Shown piece after piece: positions 52,590 through 63,400 of a stretch of DNA of 64,000 nt. Positions within the stretch are counted from its first letter, which is position 1; each line of letters begins with the position of its first letter. The stretch covers positions 8,742,001-8,806,000 of the forward strand of contig CM070911.1 in the NCBI GenBank assembly GCA_036417435.1. Reading direction: 5' to 3'. The notes beneath the pieces were generated by a model. That model was not told the DNA's origin and did not search any database. It worked only from the letters and a program-made list of their open reading frames with translations. This stretch comes from Inia geoffrensis (taxonomy: Eukaryota > Chordata > Mammalia > Artiodactyla > Iniidae). Position numbers and translations under genes: made by a program.

Positions 52590-55072
52590 TTTTTAAAAGC
52601 TTTATTTAAATTAACATTTCGTAAAATTCGCCTACAAAATGTACAATTTACTGCTTTAGAAAATTTATAGAGCGGTGCACCCTTCACCATAGTCTGGTTT
52701 TAGAGCATTTCCATCACCCCCTAAAATCCCCTTGAGCCTGTTTGCAATCAATTCCCACCCCAACTCCCAGCTCCAAGCACACACTGATGTACTTTTAGTC
52801 TCTTAATAAGTTAGTCTTTTCTAGGTATTTCATATAAATGAATAATACGTAGTCTTTTGTTCTGGCTTCTTTACACTTTGCATAATATTTTTGAGGTTTA
52901 TTGCTGCGTAGTATTCTATTCTACAGCTTTATACATTTCTTTATACATTTACTGTGTGATGGACGGTGTATAGTATAATACAATATATACATTTATATAT
53001 AAGTCTTTGTGTGGATGTATGTTTTCATTTCTCTTGGGTAGAGTCCTGGGAGTAGAGTTGCTGGTTTTCATGATAAGTTTGTGTTTAACATTTTAAGAAC
53101 TTTCCAAACTGTTTTCCAAAGGGGCTGTACCATTTTATATTGCCACCGGCAATGTATGGGGATGTCATTCACTCCACATCTTTGTCGGCACTTGATATTG
53201 CCTGCCTTTTTATTATAGCCATTCCAATGGTTGTGGAGTTTTTCTAATTACTAAGGATAAATACCTTTTCATATGCTTATTAGTCATATGTATGCTTCTT
53301 TGCTGAAATGTTTAAGTGTTCAAATCTTTTGCCCACTACTTTTTGGGGTTGTTTGGTATCTTATTATTGAATTATAATTTTTCATATAGTCTGGACACAA
53401 GTCCTCTAACAGACACATGATTTGCAAATATTTTTCCGAATGTATGGCTTATTTTTTTTCATTTTCTTAATGCCATTTGAAATGCAAATAGTTGTAATTT
53501 TAATGGAGTCCAATTTATTGTTCTTTTTTCTGTTATGGCCTAATCATTTTGGTATTGTGTTTAAGAACTCTTTGCTTAACCAAATGTCACAAAGATTTTC
53601 TCCTATGTGTTTCTCTAGAGGTTTTTTCATCTTAGCTCTTATATTTAGTATACAATCCACTTGAAGTTAAATTTGTGTGTGGTATGAGACAATAGTCTAA
53701 GGTGTTTTGTTTTGTTGCATATATTTCTCCAATTTTCCCAGCACCATTTGTTAGAAAGATCATCCTTTCGTCACTGAATTACTTTGGCATCTTCGTTGAA
53801 AATTGATTGACCATGAATGCAAGTGTTTATTTCTAGACACTTAATTTCAAACTTTGATCAATATGCCTATCCCTCTTTCGGTACCACACTGTCTTGATGA
53901 CTGTAGCATTATAGTAAGTTTTGAAACTGGGTAGTGCTCTCCAACTTTGTTTTTTATTTTCAAAATTGCTTCGGTTCTTCTTTGTACTTCCATGTAAATG
54001 TAGGTCAATTTCTTGTCAGTTTCTACCAATAAGTCTGCTGGAATATTGATAGAGATTGTGTTGAATTTGTAGATCAATTTAGGGAGACGTACTATCTCTC
54101 CAATATTTACTCTTTGAACCCATGAACATGGAATACCTTTCCATTTATTTAGATCTTCTTTACTTTCTCCTAGCAATGTTTTGTAGTTTTTGAGTACAGA
54201 TCATGCATTTCTTTTGCTAGAATTTCTCTAAATAGTTTATTCTTCTTGATACTATTGTGAATTGCATTATTTTCTCAATTTTATTTTTTGATTGCTCATT
54301 GCTAAACTCATTTGTTAGCTCTAGTGGTTTTGTTGTGGATTCCTTAGGATATTTTACATACAGAATTGTGTCATATGTGAACAAAGACAGTTTATTTCTT
54401 CCTTTCTGATCTCTCTTTCTTTTTTCCTAGGGTTTTCCCTGCCTACATCCCTCTCTTCCCTTTTCCTTCCCTTCCTCCCTCCCTCCTTTCCTTCCTCCCT
54501 TCCCTCCTTTCTGTCTCCACTTTCCTCTCCTATTTTCTGTGTCAGTCTAGCTAAGGGTTTGTCAATCTTAGTCCGGTCAAATGTATAACTTAAAAAATTG
54601 ACTTTTTGTCAATTTTTATTTCATTGATTTCCACTTTAATCTTCCTTCTATTTGCTTTGTGTTTAATTTGCTCTTCTTTGCCTTTCTTAAAATGGAAGCT
54701 TAGGTTATTGATTTAGGTGTTTTTCTGATATAGGTGTTTAAAACTATAAATTTACCTCTTAGTAATGCTTTAGCTGCATCCCATGCATTTTGGTATGCTG
54801 TTTTAAAATTTTCATTCTTCTAAAAAATATTTTCAATTGCCTTTGTGATTTCTTTGTGACCCCTGGGTTTTATAGTATTGTTTTGTTTAATTTCCAAATA
54901 TTGAGGCTTTTCCAAGGTATCTTTCTTTTGTCAATCTCTAACTTAATCTCGTTGTCAAAGAATAGACTTGGTATGATCTCCATCTTTTTAAATTAACTGA
55001 GATGTGGTTTGTGTCCCAGTATATGGTCTATCCCATGGAAAGTATTGTGTGTGCTGTATGTGGGCTGGACAG
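52590..55072 (-). mobile_element. Old L1 (L1M-type), internally deleted, ORF2 pseudogene
   Basis: The plus strand shows the reversed L1M 3' half: 'aaaattcgcctacaaaatgtacaattt' (about 52623), 'ttgccaccggcaatgtatgggga', 'ttttgcccactactttttggggttg', 'cagcaccatttgttagaaag', and ORF2 codons up to about residue 200 near 55070, where it is 5' truncated. Frameshifts and stops abound. The catalytic box region at 54370-54381 decodes as F-T-Y-D instead of FADD. Between 54420 and 54545 about 790 bp of the reverse-transcriptase core is missing by comparison with the young L1 and replaced by a CCTT-rich tract. Confidence 0.9.
54450..54512. repeat. Degenerate (CCTT/CCCT)n tract
   Basis: Pyrimidine-only repeat of CCTT, CCCT and CTTC units at the junction of the L1 internal deletion. 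Confidence 0.9.
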
Positions 55073-55934
55073 TACATTTTCAAGTCTGTTCTGACTTTCC
55101 TTTTGGCCAGACTAACTCACCTCTCATATCGCTTCTGCACAAGTAAGCACACAAGTTCTGAAGGCCAGAAATGTGTGGGTGCCTTGGGCCTGCTCCTGTC
55201 TCTGCTGTACATGTGCATGACCTGTGGGCAACCCAGGATATGTGAGAGCTTGTCACGGCCCTTCATGGCTGCCTCACCTCCCATGACTCTCTGTGAAATC
55301 CCTGGCTAGTCTATTAGTTTATTCCTGGCCTAGTCTGTTGGTCCATTGCTTACCCTAAAAGGAGCTCAGCCACCTGCTCTTCCTGTTTCCTTACCACTTG
55401 CACTGGCAATACCACAAATCAAGTGAGCCCTTTTGGGAATGGTAGCAAAGCTTATTATTTTTACAGCCTCACCAACCTGTTTGAGCTATTGATAGGGTTG
55501 AAGATGGAGATGGCGGTGGCTCTGGGCAAGAACACCATAAATTCCAGCTGACCTTTTGAGAAATTCAGTAGTTTTCTGAAGAAATGCTTCTCAGTTTGTT
55601 GTCTGATTTTGCTTGATTTCCAGAGGACTGAAATGCTCTTTGAGGCAGGTTTGTTCAACCTCATTGATGTGTTTTGGAAAAGTGATTTTGTCATGACAGA
55701 AGTTGGACTCATATTTGCTTATCTTTGTTTTGCTTATATTTTAGCTTTAGATGGCGTCCTTTGTTACCTTTAAATCTCCTATGGGAGGCAGGAGCCCCAT
55801 ATCCAAAAAAGATAAACATGGAGTTGCTGACGTTGACGACAAGGTGGTCCCAGGACTGCCTTCCCTGCATCCCCCCTCCAGCTGCACACATACTTCCTGT
55901 GGGGATCCTGCAGGGATCTCACTGTGATCCAGAG
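55073..55934. other. Unidentified segment, repeat-like, with an 83-codon minus frame
   Basis: Continues beyond the L1 truncation point with AT-balanced sequence that looks repeat-like but that I cannot name. A minus frame at 55461-55712 (83 codons, lysine- and serine-rich) has no recognised domain. A YY1-like GAGATGGCGG lies at 55508-55517. Confidence 0.35.
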
Positions 55935-56010
55935 ACTTCCTTTAATTTGGAAAACTGAGGCCCAGACAGGGAAGGGACTGCTTCAAGTTCAACTGCACAG
56001 TGGCTGAGAG
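55935..56010 (-). mobile_element. MIR fragment
   Basis: 'aatttggaaaactgaggcccagacagggaagggactgcttcaagttcaactgcacag' is the reversed MIR end. Confidence 0.65.
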
Positions 56011-56344
56011 GAGGATGTTAGGATGAGGACTCATAGCAGTTTCAACTGAAGTGGGCACCTTCTCTTGCCATAAGGGGATTGCACCCTCGTGAGAGTGGAG
56101 GGGACCTCCAGCTTCACTGCCTTGTCCTGTTAAGGTGGGAGCCCTCAGCAGAAGCTACCAATGGAATCTCTAACCAAACGTAAGAAAACCTGGCCTTCTC
56201 CTTTCCTTCTCCTCTCAACTCTGCCAACCTCCCCTCATTGCCATAACCACTACCAGTCTGGGTAACAGTAATGTGTGCCTTATACGTGGTCGTATAGGGA
56301 ACACTTAGGATGTATCAGATCAATGGGACAGAGTCCCCAGCTTA
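56011..56344. other. Unassigned DNA
   Basis: A short stretch without a recognisable family. Confidence 0.3.
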
Positions 56345-56590
56345 TTCAGTAAAGTACTTCCTAAGTGTCAGATATGGAACTTAGTGTTTTATGAATATTT
56401 TCTCATTTAACCTTGACAACAGGGTAAATACCCAAGAGGTAGTCCCCCCAATCTATAAATGTGATAAATGAGATTCAAGGAGGTTAAATAACACGTCTGA
56501 TTTCACACAGCTATGGATGAATCTGGGATCTGACTTTGAGCCTATGTGTTTCCAAAGCCTGCGGTTTGTTCCACCAACCACATGCCTCTT
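56345..56590 (-). mobile_element. MIR SINE, near complete
   Basis: Reversed MIR: 'ttcctaagtgtcagatatggaacttagtgttttatgaatattttctcatttaaccttgacaacagggtaaata', 'gagattcaaggaggttaaataacacgtctgatttcacacagctatgg' and 'cctatgtgtttccaaagcctgcgg'. Confidence 0.92.
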
Positions 56591-56696
56591 CAGAAATGGG
56601 AAAGCCTCATCAGGATGGCAGTACCTCCACCTGAGCCGATATTTAGAAACATAACTGGATCCATCGTTACATTATGACTTACGCGAAGAAAAATAC

Positions 56697-56910
56697 CACA
56701 CATAAACACTCACTCATACCACACACACACACCCACTATACACACACACAGGCACATACACACACATGCATACCCCACATCATACATACACTACACACAC
56801 ATATACACCATATCACACACACTGCACACACACCACACTACATAAACACACACCGCATCACACATACCACATCACACACACATACTGCATACACACACAC
56901 CGTTTCCCAC
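56697..56910. repeat. Degenerate CA-rich tandem array
   Basis: About 210 bp of CACACA interspersed with CATA, CATC and TACC variants. Length of unbroken CA never exceeds about 12 bases, so it is an old, interrupted array. Frames through it reading His/Thr are artefacts. Confidence 0.9.
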
Positions 56911-57539
56911 CTCCCATACAACCTCAGCTCCTGTAGCACTTTGGGGTCAGCATCTCACTTTTTGAGCTCAGGTGAAATTGTACAAAGTTCTCAAAGATGC
57001 AGTTTTCCACCAAGGTGCACTTCCAATGTGCTCTGGGGTGTAGTACTATTTTTTTAAGCCAGAACAACCATTCTTCACAGCTTCTCTGCTGTGGGAAGAG
57101 CGAGCAGGTTGGTGGAGGAGTTTAGCAGATTTATTGACATGAACATAGTTTTGAGACAGAAGGCAAGCTGTCAGAGCCTGACACGCAGGAAGCTCGGCAT
57201 CAATATTTCTATTGACGCTCCGTGCATTCCTTATCCTCACATGCCCTAGGTCGGGCCTCTCGTGTCGGAAGGAACTGGTGAAAGTGTTTGCTCTCACCCG
57301 CAAAGAAATTCATGGGGGTGGGGAGTGGGGAGAGGGAAGAAGGGGAGGACATTCATGAAAATCAATGAAAGGAAAATCAGACACGGAATAAAATTGTAAG
57401 AGCCCTGCCTTTATGTTTACTTGCTCTTCCCAAAATGGACCAAGAATGCAATTCAAGGGCATAAGCCATTTGCTTATTTGAGAGAATAGCTAGCAATAGG
57501 TGACATTTAAACACTGCACAGTTCTGAGCAGTTGGTATC
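56911..57539. other. Unassigned DNA
   Basis: Nothing recognised. The 85-codon minus frame at 57046-57303 has no domain. Confidence 0.3.
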
Positions 57540-57715
57540 CATTCATTCGGCAAGTTTTATTGAGCAGGTACTATGTGCTGGCTTAGTCATAGGCACTTGG
57601 GGTTTATCAGTGAATAAAATTCTCATGGAACTTACATCCTTAGGGAAGGGAAGAAGGACAACAATAAAGATGATGAAAAAGTAAACTATAGACAGTGTTA
57701 GGGTAAGTGCCAGAT
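57540..57715 (-). mobile_element. L2 3'-end fragment
   Basis: 'gttttattgagcaggtactatgtgctggcttagtcataggcacttggggtttatcagtgaataaaattctcatggaacttacatcc' is the reversed LINE-2 terminus, followed by 'agacagtgttagggtaagtgcc'. Confidence 0.9.
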
Positions 57716-58864
57716 GCTTGTGGGACAAAGTCCAAAGTTGGGGGAGCGCATGGGAGGGAACTGTCCCACCAGGCGTGGGGTTCTCCTAGTCTGGCCTCTG
57801 CTGCTCCTGTCACACGCCCCCTGCGGCTGGGGCCTGTCACCTTCCTCCCTAACCCATGTTTCTTCACACACCAGGCCTTCGATCGTCTAGTTCTCTTTTC
57901 CACTGAAGGCTCTCTTTCTCTTCCTTCAGTGGCAAACTTACCTTCATTCCCCACTTCCCACCCCCATCCCCACCCCAAGATCAAATGTCTCCTCCACCGA
58001 GTCTGCTGCTCTGCCCTTGGCCAGTTCCTGCAATGAAGTCACGAGGCCTTCCTCGCTGTTCCCATGGCTTTGCTGTGATCTCCTCTCCTATGACGTGTCT
58101 CCCGCCATCAGTGAATCCCTCAACAACAGACTCCCCCACCTCATTTATGATGTTCTGTCCTATATCAGCCTGCTCTTGAACACGTGACCATGGCCCTGTA
58201 CTGGCTAGGATAGAGACACAGGAGCAGACGCCATGCTTACGTGTTTCTACTCCCTTTTCTCTAAGACGGCCCGAGTCCTTGCCACACTGAAGCATAAATG
58301 CTCACTCTTCCCAGCCCATCCCTTCCCGGGGACCTGGTGATCACCCTTCTCCTGCTCCAGGATCTCAGCTTAATTCCTGACATGGCTTGGCTGACATATC
58401 TTCACCTGGGCTGTAACCACCCTGTCCTTCCCCCGGAGGCCGGGTTTGTTCCCTCTTCTCTACATGTCCCGTTTGCCCCAGGCTGAGACTTCTACCCCCG
58501 CATGTTCAATGACATGCCTGTTCTCCTTGTGCAGACTGATGGCAGCTTTAGGAAAGAGATGACATGTGTCATGGGATGATGACCTAAGGGTTTGGGTCAA
58601 CTTGGATTCTTCTTTCACTCGGGAGACTGGAGGTCCTGGAGGGTCCGAAGCTCTGTAATCTAATGTAATTATTGGCTTATTTCTCTGACCCTTCCGCTAG
58701 GCCACAGAATTTTAGCTCTAGAATTTGAACACCCGGTGTAGCACATTGGTAGTTGCTCAGTGAATATTTATAGAATAAAATCGCCATTTAGATAATCTAA
58801 AATTTACACTGTGAGCACAGAAAAATGAAGGTCCATTTTCTCATGCATCTCTGAATCTCTGGCA
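57716..58864. other. Pyrimidine-rich unassigned DNA, possibly old L2
   Basis: 57740-58490 is C/T-rich on the plus strand, reminiscent of LINE-2 ORF sequence, but no ordered match is clear. Frames of 104-114 codons occur on both strands without domains. Confidence 0.35.
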
Positions 58865-59065
58865 CATTTGCTAATCATTCCTGAGGGCCTAAAATGTGGC
58901 AGGCCCTGGGCTGGCACTGAGGATGGAGAGATCCATGAAAATGCTCCCTGCCAAGAGGAAGACCTTGAATGAGGCAGAAGGGAGCCTGACACCAACACAG
59001 CAGTGTGCGCATGGAGGAGGGGGCCTTTCTGGTGTGGAGCGGCAGTCAGGAAAGGATTCACATAA
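58865..59065 (-). mobile_element. L2 3'-end fragment
   Basis: 'cctaaaatgtggcaggccctgggctggcactgaggatggagagatccatgaaaatgctccctgcc' is the reversed LINE-2 end. The 170-codon plus frame at 58896-59408 begins inside it and ends past a MIR, so it is not a gene. Confidence 0.8.
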
Positions 59066-59169
59066 GATCCTTGAGTTTTCTTTGAGATACAGCCAAGAGA
59101 AAGGGCCTCCGCTCTGCACCCTGGATGGTGATTACATGGTGCCTTCATTATTCCTACAGAGAGACTTTG

Positions 59170-59335
59170 CTGAGTCTTGTGGAGTGCCAGCTACCAAGCT
59201 AAGCCCTCTGAGAGGAGCTCATCTGCTGCCATACTGCCCTCTAAGGCAGGCTCTTATCACCCCATTTTGCTGGGGAAAAGAGAGGTTAAGTTCTCCATTC
59301 ATGTCACAGACAGTGGGTGCTGAAAACTGGAGATG
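59170..59335 (-). mobile_element. MIR fragment
   Basis: 'ggagtgccagctaccaagctaagccctctgagaggagctc' and 'ggctcttatcaccccattttgctggggaaaagagaggttaagttctcc' follow the reversed MIR core. Confidence 0.75.
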
Positions 59336-60261
59336 TCCATCTTTCCAGTACAATGGCCTTGATGCCGTGGTCTCTGCAAAGGCTTCTTTAAATATTGCAC
59401 ATCTTTGATATTTCTCATGTCCTTGAACTATCGTGGCACCTTAAGCTTTTCTACATGTCAGCCCTTCAATAATTGCACATTAGTCATAATTGTCTGATTG
59501 CTTAATAGTGGCTAGACCTACTACTCAATCTGCTCATATTTTTTATGAAATGGGAGAAGCAAACTCATCCAGAGATTGGTACTGTCGCAGCCCCCAGGAG
59601 GGATCTAGACCTTTGTCACTGCTCCCCTCTCCACGTTCCTTGGAGTAGCTGCTATACATGTTACATGATCAGGCGTCTTGGTGGATGTGTGTCCCCCATC
59701 GTGATCCTCAGCAAGTTATACCACTTCTCTCAGACTCCTTTTACTTGTCTGTACAAAGAGGACACTTCAAAGGCATTCCCCTTTGTGGTGATTTTGGAAT
59801 AACAAGGCATGGTGCACAAGAAAACAATTTTACCTTCCTGACTTCCCTCAGTTGAGGGAATTTGTAAGGGGAAGTACTGCTTCTAATAATAGGAAAAAAT
59901 AGTCTTGCAGTCAGTTTATAAGACAAAATGTAGATTAGGACTATAATTAGGCTAACTTCAAGAAAACAGGGCTCAATTCACAGCTTTCACATCTATTAGT
60001 GGTATAATTCGGGATGAGTAAGTTAATATATACTTTTCATTCTTTCTTTCATAAAATATTGATTGGCCGACTCCCGTTTTCAGGAAGGATTCCGAGGCCC
60101 AGACAGAGCGCGATGGACAGATAGAGCTACTGCATCTCCAAGCTTCCACTTGCTACTGGAGCTTAACCTGGAAGCAGGCAGGATGATGACTCCCAGCATT
60201 GTTCCCAGAGGTGGCAGACGCACTCTGAAAACAAAGAAGTGTTGTACAAATGTAATTGTTG
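59336..60261. other. Unassigned DNA
   Basis: A weak MIR-like tail may lie at 59985-60030. Nothing else is recognised. Confidence 0.35.
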
Positions 60262-60480
60262 GAAAGAACAAGGCATTTGCAGTCAGAGGACCTGGGTGCG
60301 AATCCTGGTTCTGTTCTTCCTGAGTGAGTCACTCCCATTGACCCCATGATCCTGCACTTTAATCTTCTCATCTCTTAAACAGAAATAGCATTCCCCTGCT
60401 CACAGCGCATTGCAACAGTTCAATGTAATCGTGTCTATGAAGGCATTTGGTGAATAGGAAAAGACTAGGTGAATATTAGT
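60262..60480 (+). mobile_element. MIR SINE, near complete
   Basis: 'ggcatttgcagtcagaggacctgggtgcgaatcctggttctgttc' retains the tRNA-derived head, then 'actttaatcttctcatctcttaaacagaaatagca' and 'caatgtaatcgtgtctatgaaggcatttggtgaa' follow. Confidence 0.93.
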
Positions 60481-60498
60481 CATTTAAAATGAGGTGTA

Positions 60499-61266
60499 AG
60501 AACAGTATGGAGGTCCCTTAAAAAACTAAACAGAACCACCATACGACCCAGCAATCCCACTACTGGGCATATACCCTGAGAAAACCATAATTCAAAAAGA
60601 GTCATGTACCACAATGTTCATTGCAGCTCTGTTTACAATAGCCAGGACGTGGAAGCAACCTAAGTGTCCATCGACAGGTGAATGGATAAAGAAGATGTGG
60701 CACATATATACAATGGAATATTACTCAGCCATAAAGAGAAATGAAGTTGAGTTATTTGTCGTGAGGTAGACGAACCTAGAGTCTGTCACACAGAGTGAAG
60801 TTTAGTCAGAAAGAGAAAAACAAATACTGTATGACAACACATATATATGGAATCTAAAAACAAAAAATTGATTCTGAAGAACCTAGGGACAGGACAGGAA
60901 TAAAGACACAGATGTAGAGAATGGACTTGAGGATGCGGGGAGGGGGAAGTGTAAGCTGGGACAAAGTGAGAGAGTGGCATGGACATATATACACTACCAA
61001 ATGTAAAATAGATAGCTAGTGGGAAGCAGCCGCATAGCACAGGGAGATCATCTCGGTGCTTTGTGACCACCTAGAGGGGTGGGATAGGGAGGGTGGGAGG
61101 GAGACGCAAGAGGGAGGGGATATGGGGATATAAGTATAGGTATAGTTGATTCACTTTGCTGTACAGCAGAAACTAACACAATATTGTACAGCAGTTATAC
61201 TCCAATAAAGATGTTTAGAAAAAAAAGAAAACAAAGCTGAAAGAAGAGTAAAAATAAATAAATAAA
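60499..61266 (+). mobile_element. 5'-truncated L1 with bipartite A-rich tail
   Basis: The 3' part of ORF2 and the 3' UTR are present. After 'aataaagatgtttag' and a first A run (61219-61226), a segment of about 23 bp precedes a second TAAA-repeat tail (61249-61271). Flanks are TAAAATGAGGTGTA (60485-60498) and TAAAATGAGATGTA (61267-61280), 13 of 14 identical. ORF2 codons here are interrupted. Confidence 0.95.
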
Positions 61267-61280
61267 TAAAATGAGATGTA

Positions 61281-62919
61281 GGGAACTCTCTTGTCTGGGA
61301 AAGCAAAATATATCTGAAAGAAACGATACTGGGAGGACAGCAGTGCTGGTGAATGGTTAGGCACGTTAGTACAGCAATAAGATTGGCCACAGGCCCTGGA
61401 GGTCCACCAGGGCAGGCCAGCGGTGGAGCCAAAGAAGTCATCTTTCTCTCTTAGTGAGGTGCTCTCTCTGGAGGATGCTGCCCCATGGAAAACCACAGAG
61501 AGCTTTGCTGCAACTCTGGGTCCCCCCAGAATGCTTCAGGTGCTGAATGCATTTCCTACTGAGGCTTTACTCAGAGGGAAAGGCCAGGCCCACTGTCCCC
61601 ATGGAGAATCCCATGGGAACTTCTAGCATTTCCTTCCTCACTAGAAAGTGAGAAATTCCTACCAGCCACCGCTTTTCTTTTGTCTCAGTTGTCTGTAAGT
61701 TTGAGTAGCCCATTCTCTAGCATGTCTTGATTTCAGGAGAAAGTCACTTTCTCAAATACCCAAAGCCAGGGGTTGTGGGGAGACTGCCAGAGGTGGGTCC
61801 TGCCTGGGCCAGCCTACTGGATGCCTCCCCGTCACTGTCTCAGCCGGCAGCCCAGGGGGCGGCAGAGACCAACTGGCCAGGTGCACACAGGGCCGCATCT
61901 GAGGAAACAAGGCCTCATTGTGGGTCCAGGAGGATTATAATTCAGGGGCCTCCCGTGTCCCAGACTCTAGGACTGATGGCAAGTGAGTTCATTGTGCACA
62001 GGTTCACACCCACAAATGCCACAATGGCTCCTTCCACACCCAGTCAGGCAGGCCACTGCAGAGGCCGAAGGAGTGACCCAGAAAGACTAAGAGACTTGTA
62101 CGAAATGGAGCAACTGAGGCAAGTGGGTCTTTCTGGATGCATAGTGCTTGCTTTGTATGTTACCTCAAGTGGGATCTGCCAGGATCTGTGAGAGACACAG
62201 GGGAGAGCAGGGAGCTGGAAGGAGCTGGCGGCCCCCAGCCATCACCCAAGGACACAGGCCGTGTGGTAAGTGCCGGGTTAGGAGCTGATGTCAAAGGTCA
62301 GAGAGCAGAGGTGACGTCCTGCTGAAGATGTGGGTCTGACTTCACGGAGGAAGGAGTACGCAGGAGAAGGAGTTTATTTGGAGGAGGGAAGAAGATGGGT
62401 ACCCAGGCAGGTGGAACAGTGTGGAGGGGAGCGTGGCGGTGGGAAACGTGAGCCCCAAGGTGAGATTTTATACAAAACGTGTGAAAGCTTTTGTCTATTT
62501 CCTTTGAAGAATATATTCCCAAGTGCAAGGTAGGTGGAAAAATACAGCCAGCAGTCTATCAACACATGGATGACAACATATTCCCCTAAGAAATATGAGA
62601 GTGCAGCAGTTTTCTGAGGGACTGAATGGTGTAAACTAGCTCTGACCGTAGCCTAGTGCACTTTTGACTTTGAAAACCCCCTTGGTGTTGGTCACACAGC
62701 ATCAGCCCGGACCCTGAGCATCACGACACCCAGGACAGTAACCAGGAGACACACGACCTGGTCCTGCTGCAAGCTCTGCCCACCTGACCACTTCAAGTGG
62801 ATCCCAAAGAAAGTCAGGCCCAGAAGAAAGAAGACAGGGCGGTCCCAGAGAGTAGGAAGTGGGTTTTCTGCCTGGGCTTCAGCTCCCTTGCCAACTGGGG
62901 CCCGGGCACAAGGGAAAGA
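61281..62919. other. Long unassigned stretch, frame of 154 codons
   Basis: A 154-codon plus frame (61727-62191) is the longest. It has no recognised domain, and its 62040-62110 portion looks weakly MIR-like, so I do not call a gene. GC content is above the local average at 61780-61930. Confidence 0.35.
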
Positions 62920-62983
62920 GTGTGGAATTTGCAGTTGACCAGACCCAAGATTAGAATTAGATGATGTCTTTACCATTTGCATG
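62920..62983 (+). mobile_element. MIR SINE, left part, split by an L1
   Basis: 'ggaatttgcagttgaccagacccaagattagaattagatgatgtc' is a MIR head; the copy is cut by the L1 at 62984 and continues at about 63235. Confidence 0.65.
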
Positions 62984-63074
62984 TTTTTTTTTTTTTTTTT
63001 TTAGCATTTTTATTGGAGTATAATTGCTTTACATTGTTGCGTTATTTGCTGCTACATAACAAAGTGAATCAGCT

Positions 63075-63133
<59 letters not shown>

Positions 63134-63228
63134 CATATTCCCTCCCTCTTGTGTCTGCCTCCCACCCTCCCTATTCCATCCCTCTAGGTGGTCACATAGC
63201 ACCAAACTGGTCTCCCTGTGCTATTGCA
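62984..63228 (-). mobile_element. L1 3' fragment with expanded AT microsatellite
   Basis: From the poly(T) start (62986-63002) the plus strand reads 'tttattggagtataattgctttac', 'acaaagtgaatcagctatac', then 'ccccatattccctccctcttgtg', 'ccctctaggtggtcac' and 'tctccctgtgctat': a reversed L1 3' UTR. A possible short duplication around TTGCATG (62977-62983 and 63224-63230) fits both ends. Confidence 0.9.
63079..63130. repeat. (AT)26 microsatellite
   Basis: 52 uninterrupted AT bases within the L1 3' UTR, where related copies have short ATAT stretches. The 101-codon frame here, with its alternating Tyr-Ile stretch, is an artefact. Confidence 0.97.
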
Positions 63229-63234
63229 TGGGTT

Positions 63235-63400
63235 TTTGTAAGTCACCTTAAGCTCTTGGAACTACAGTCTCCTTATCTCTAAAATGAGGGTAAGGATGCT
63301 GCTTTCAAGACTTGATGTTAGAATCACAGGAAGCAACATAGGAAAAGCAATGAGCACAGTACCCAGTTGTCAGTGGTAGGAGCTGGAAAAACATTAGTTT
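63235..63400 (+). mobile_element. MIR SINE, right part of the split copy
   Basis: 'taagtcaccttaagctcttggaactacagtctccttatctctaaaatgagggtaagg' and 'aagcaatgagcacagtacccag' continue the MIR begun at 62920. Confidence 0.75.

Noticed and set aside
56674..57057. 127-codon His/Thr-rich frame
   Set aside because: It is a translation of the CA-rich array, not a protein.
58896..59408. 170-codon plus-strand open frame
   Set aside because: It starts inside a reversed L2 end, ends beyond a MIR fragment, and has no protein-family features. It is a chance frame.
61727..62191. 154-codon plus-strand open frame
   Set aside because: GC-rich chance frame with no domain and partly MIR-like sequence.
62977..63282. 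101-codon frame with an alternating Tyr-Ile stretch
   Set aside because: It reads through the (AT)26 array and the L1 poly(T).
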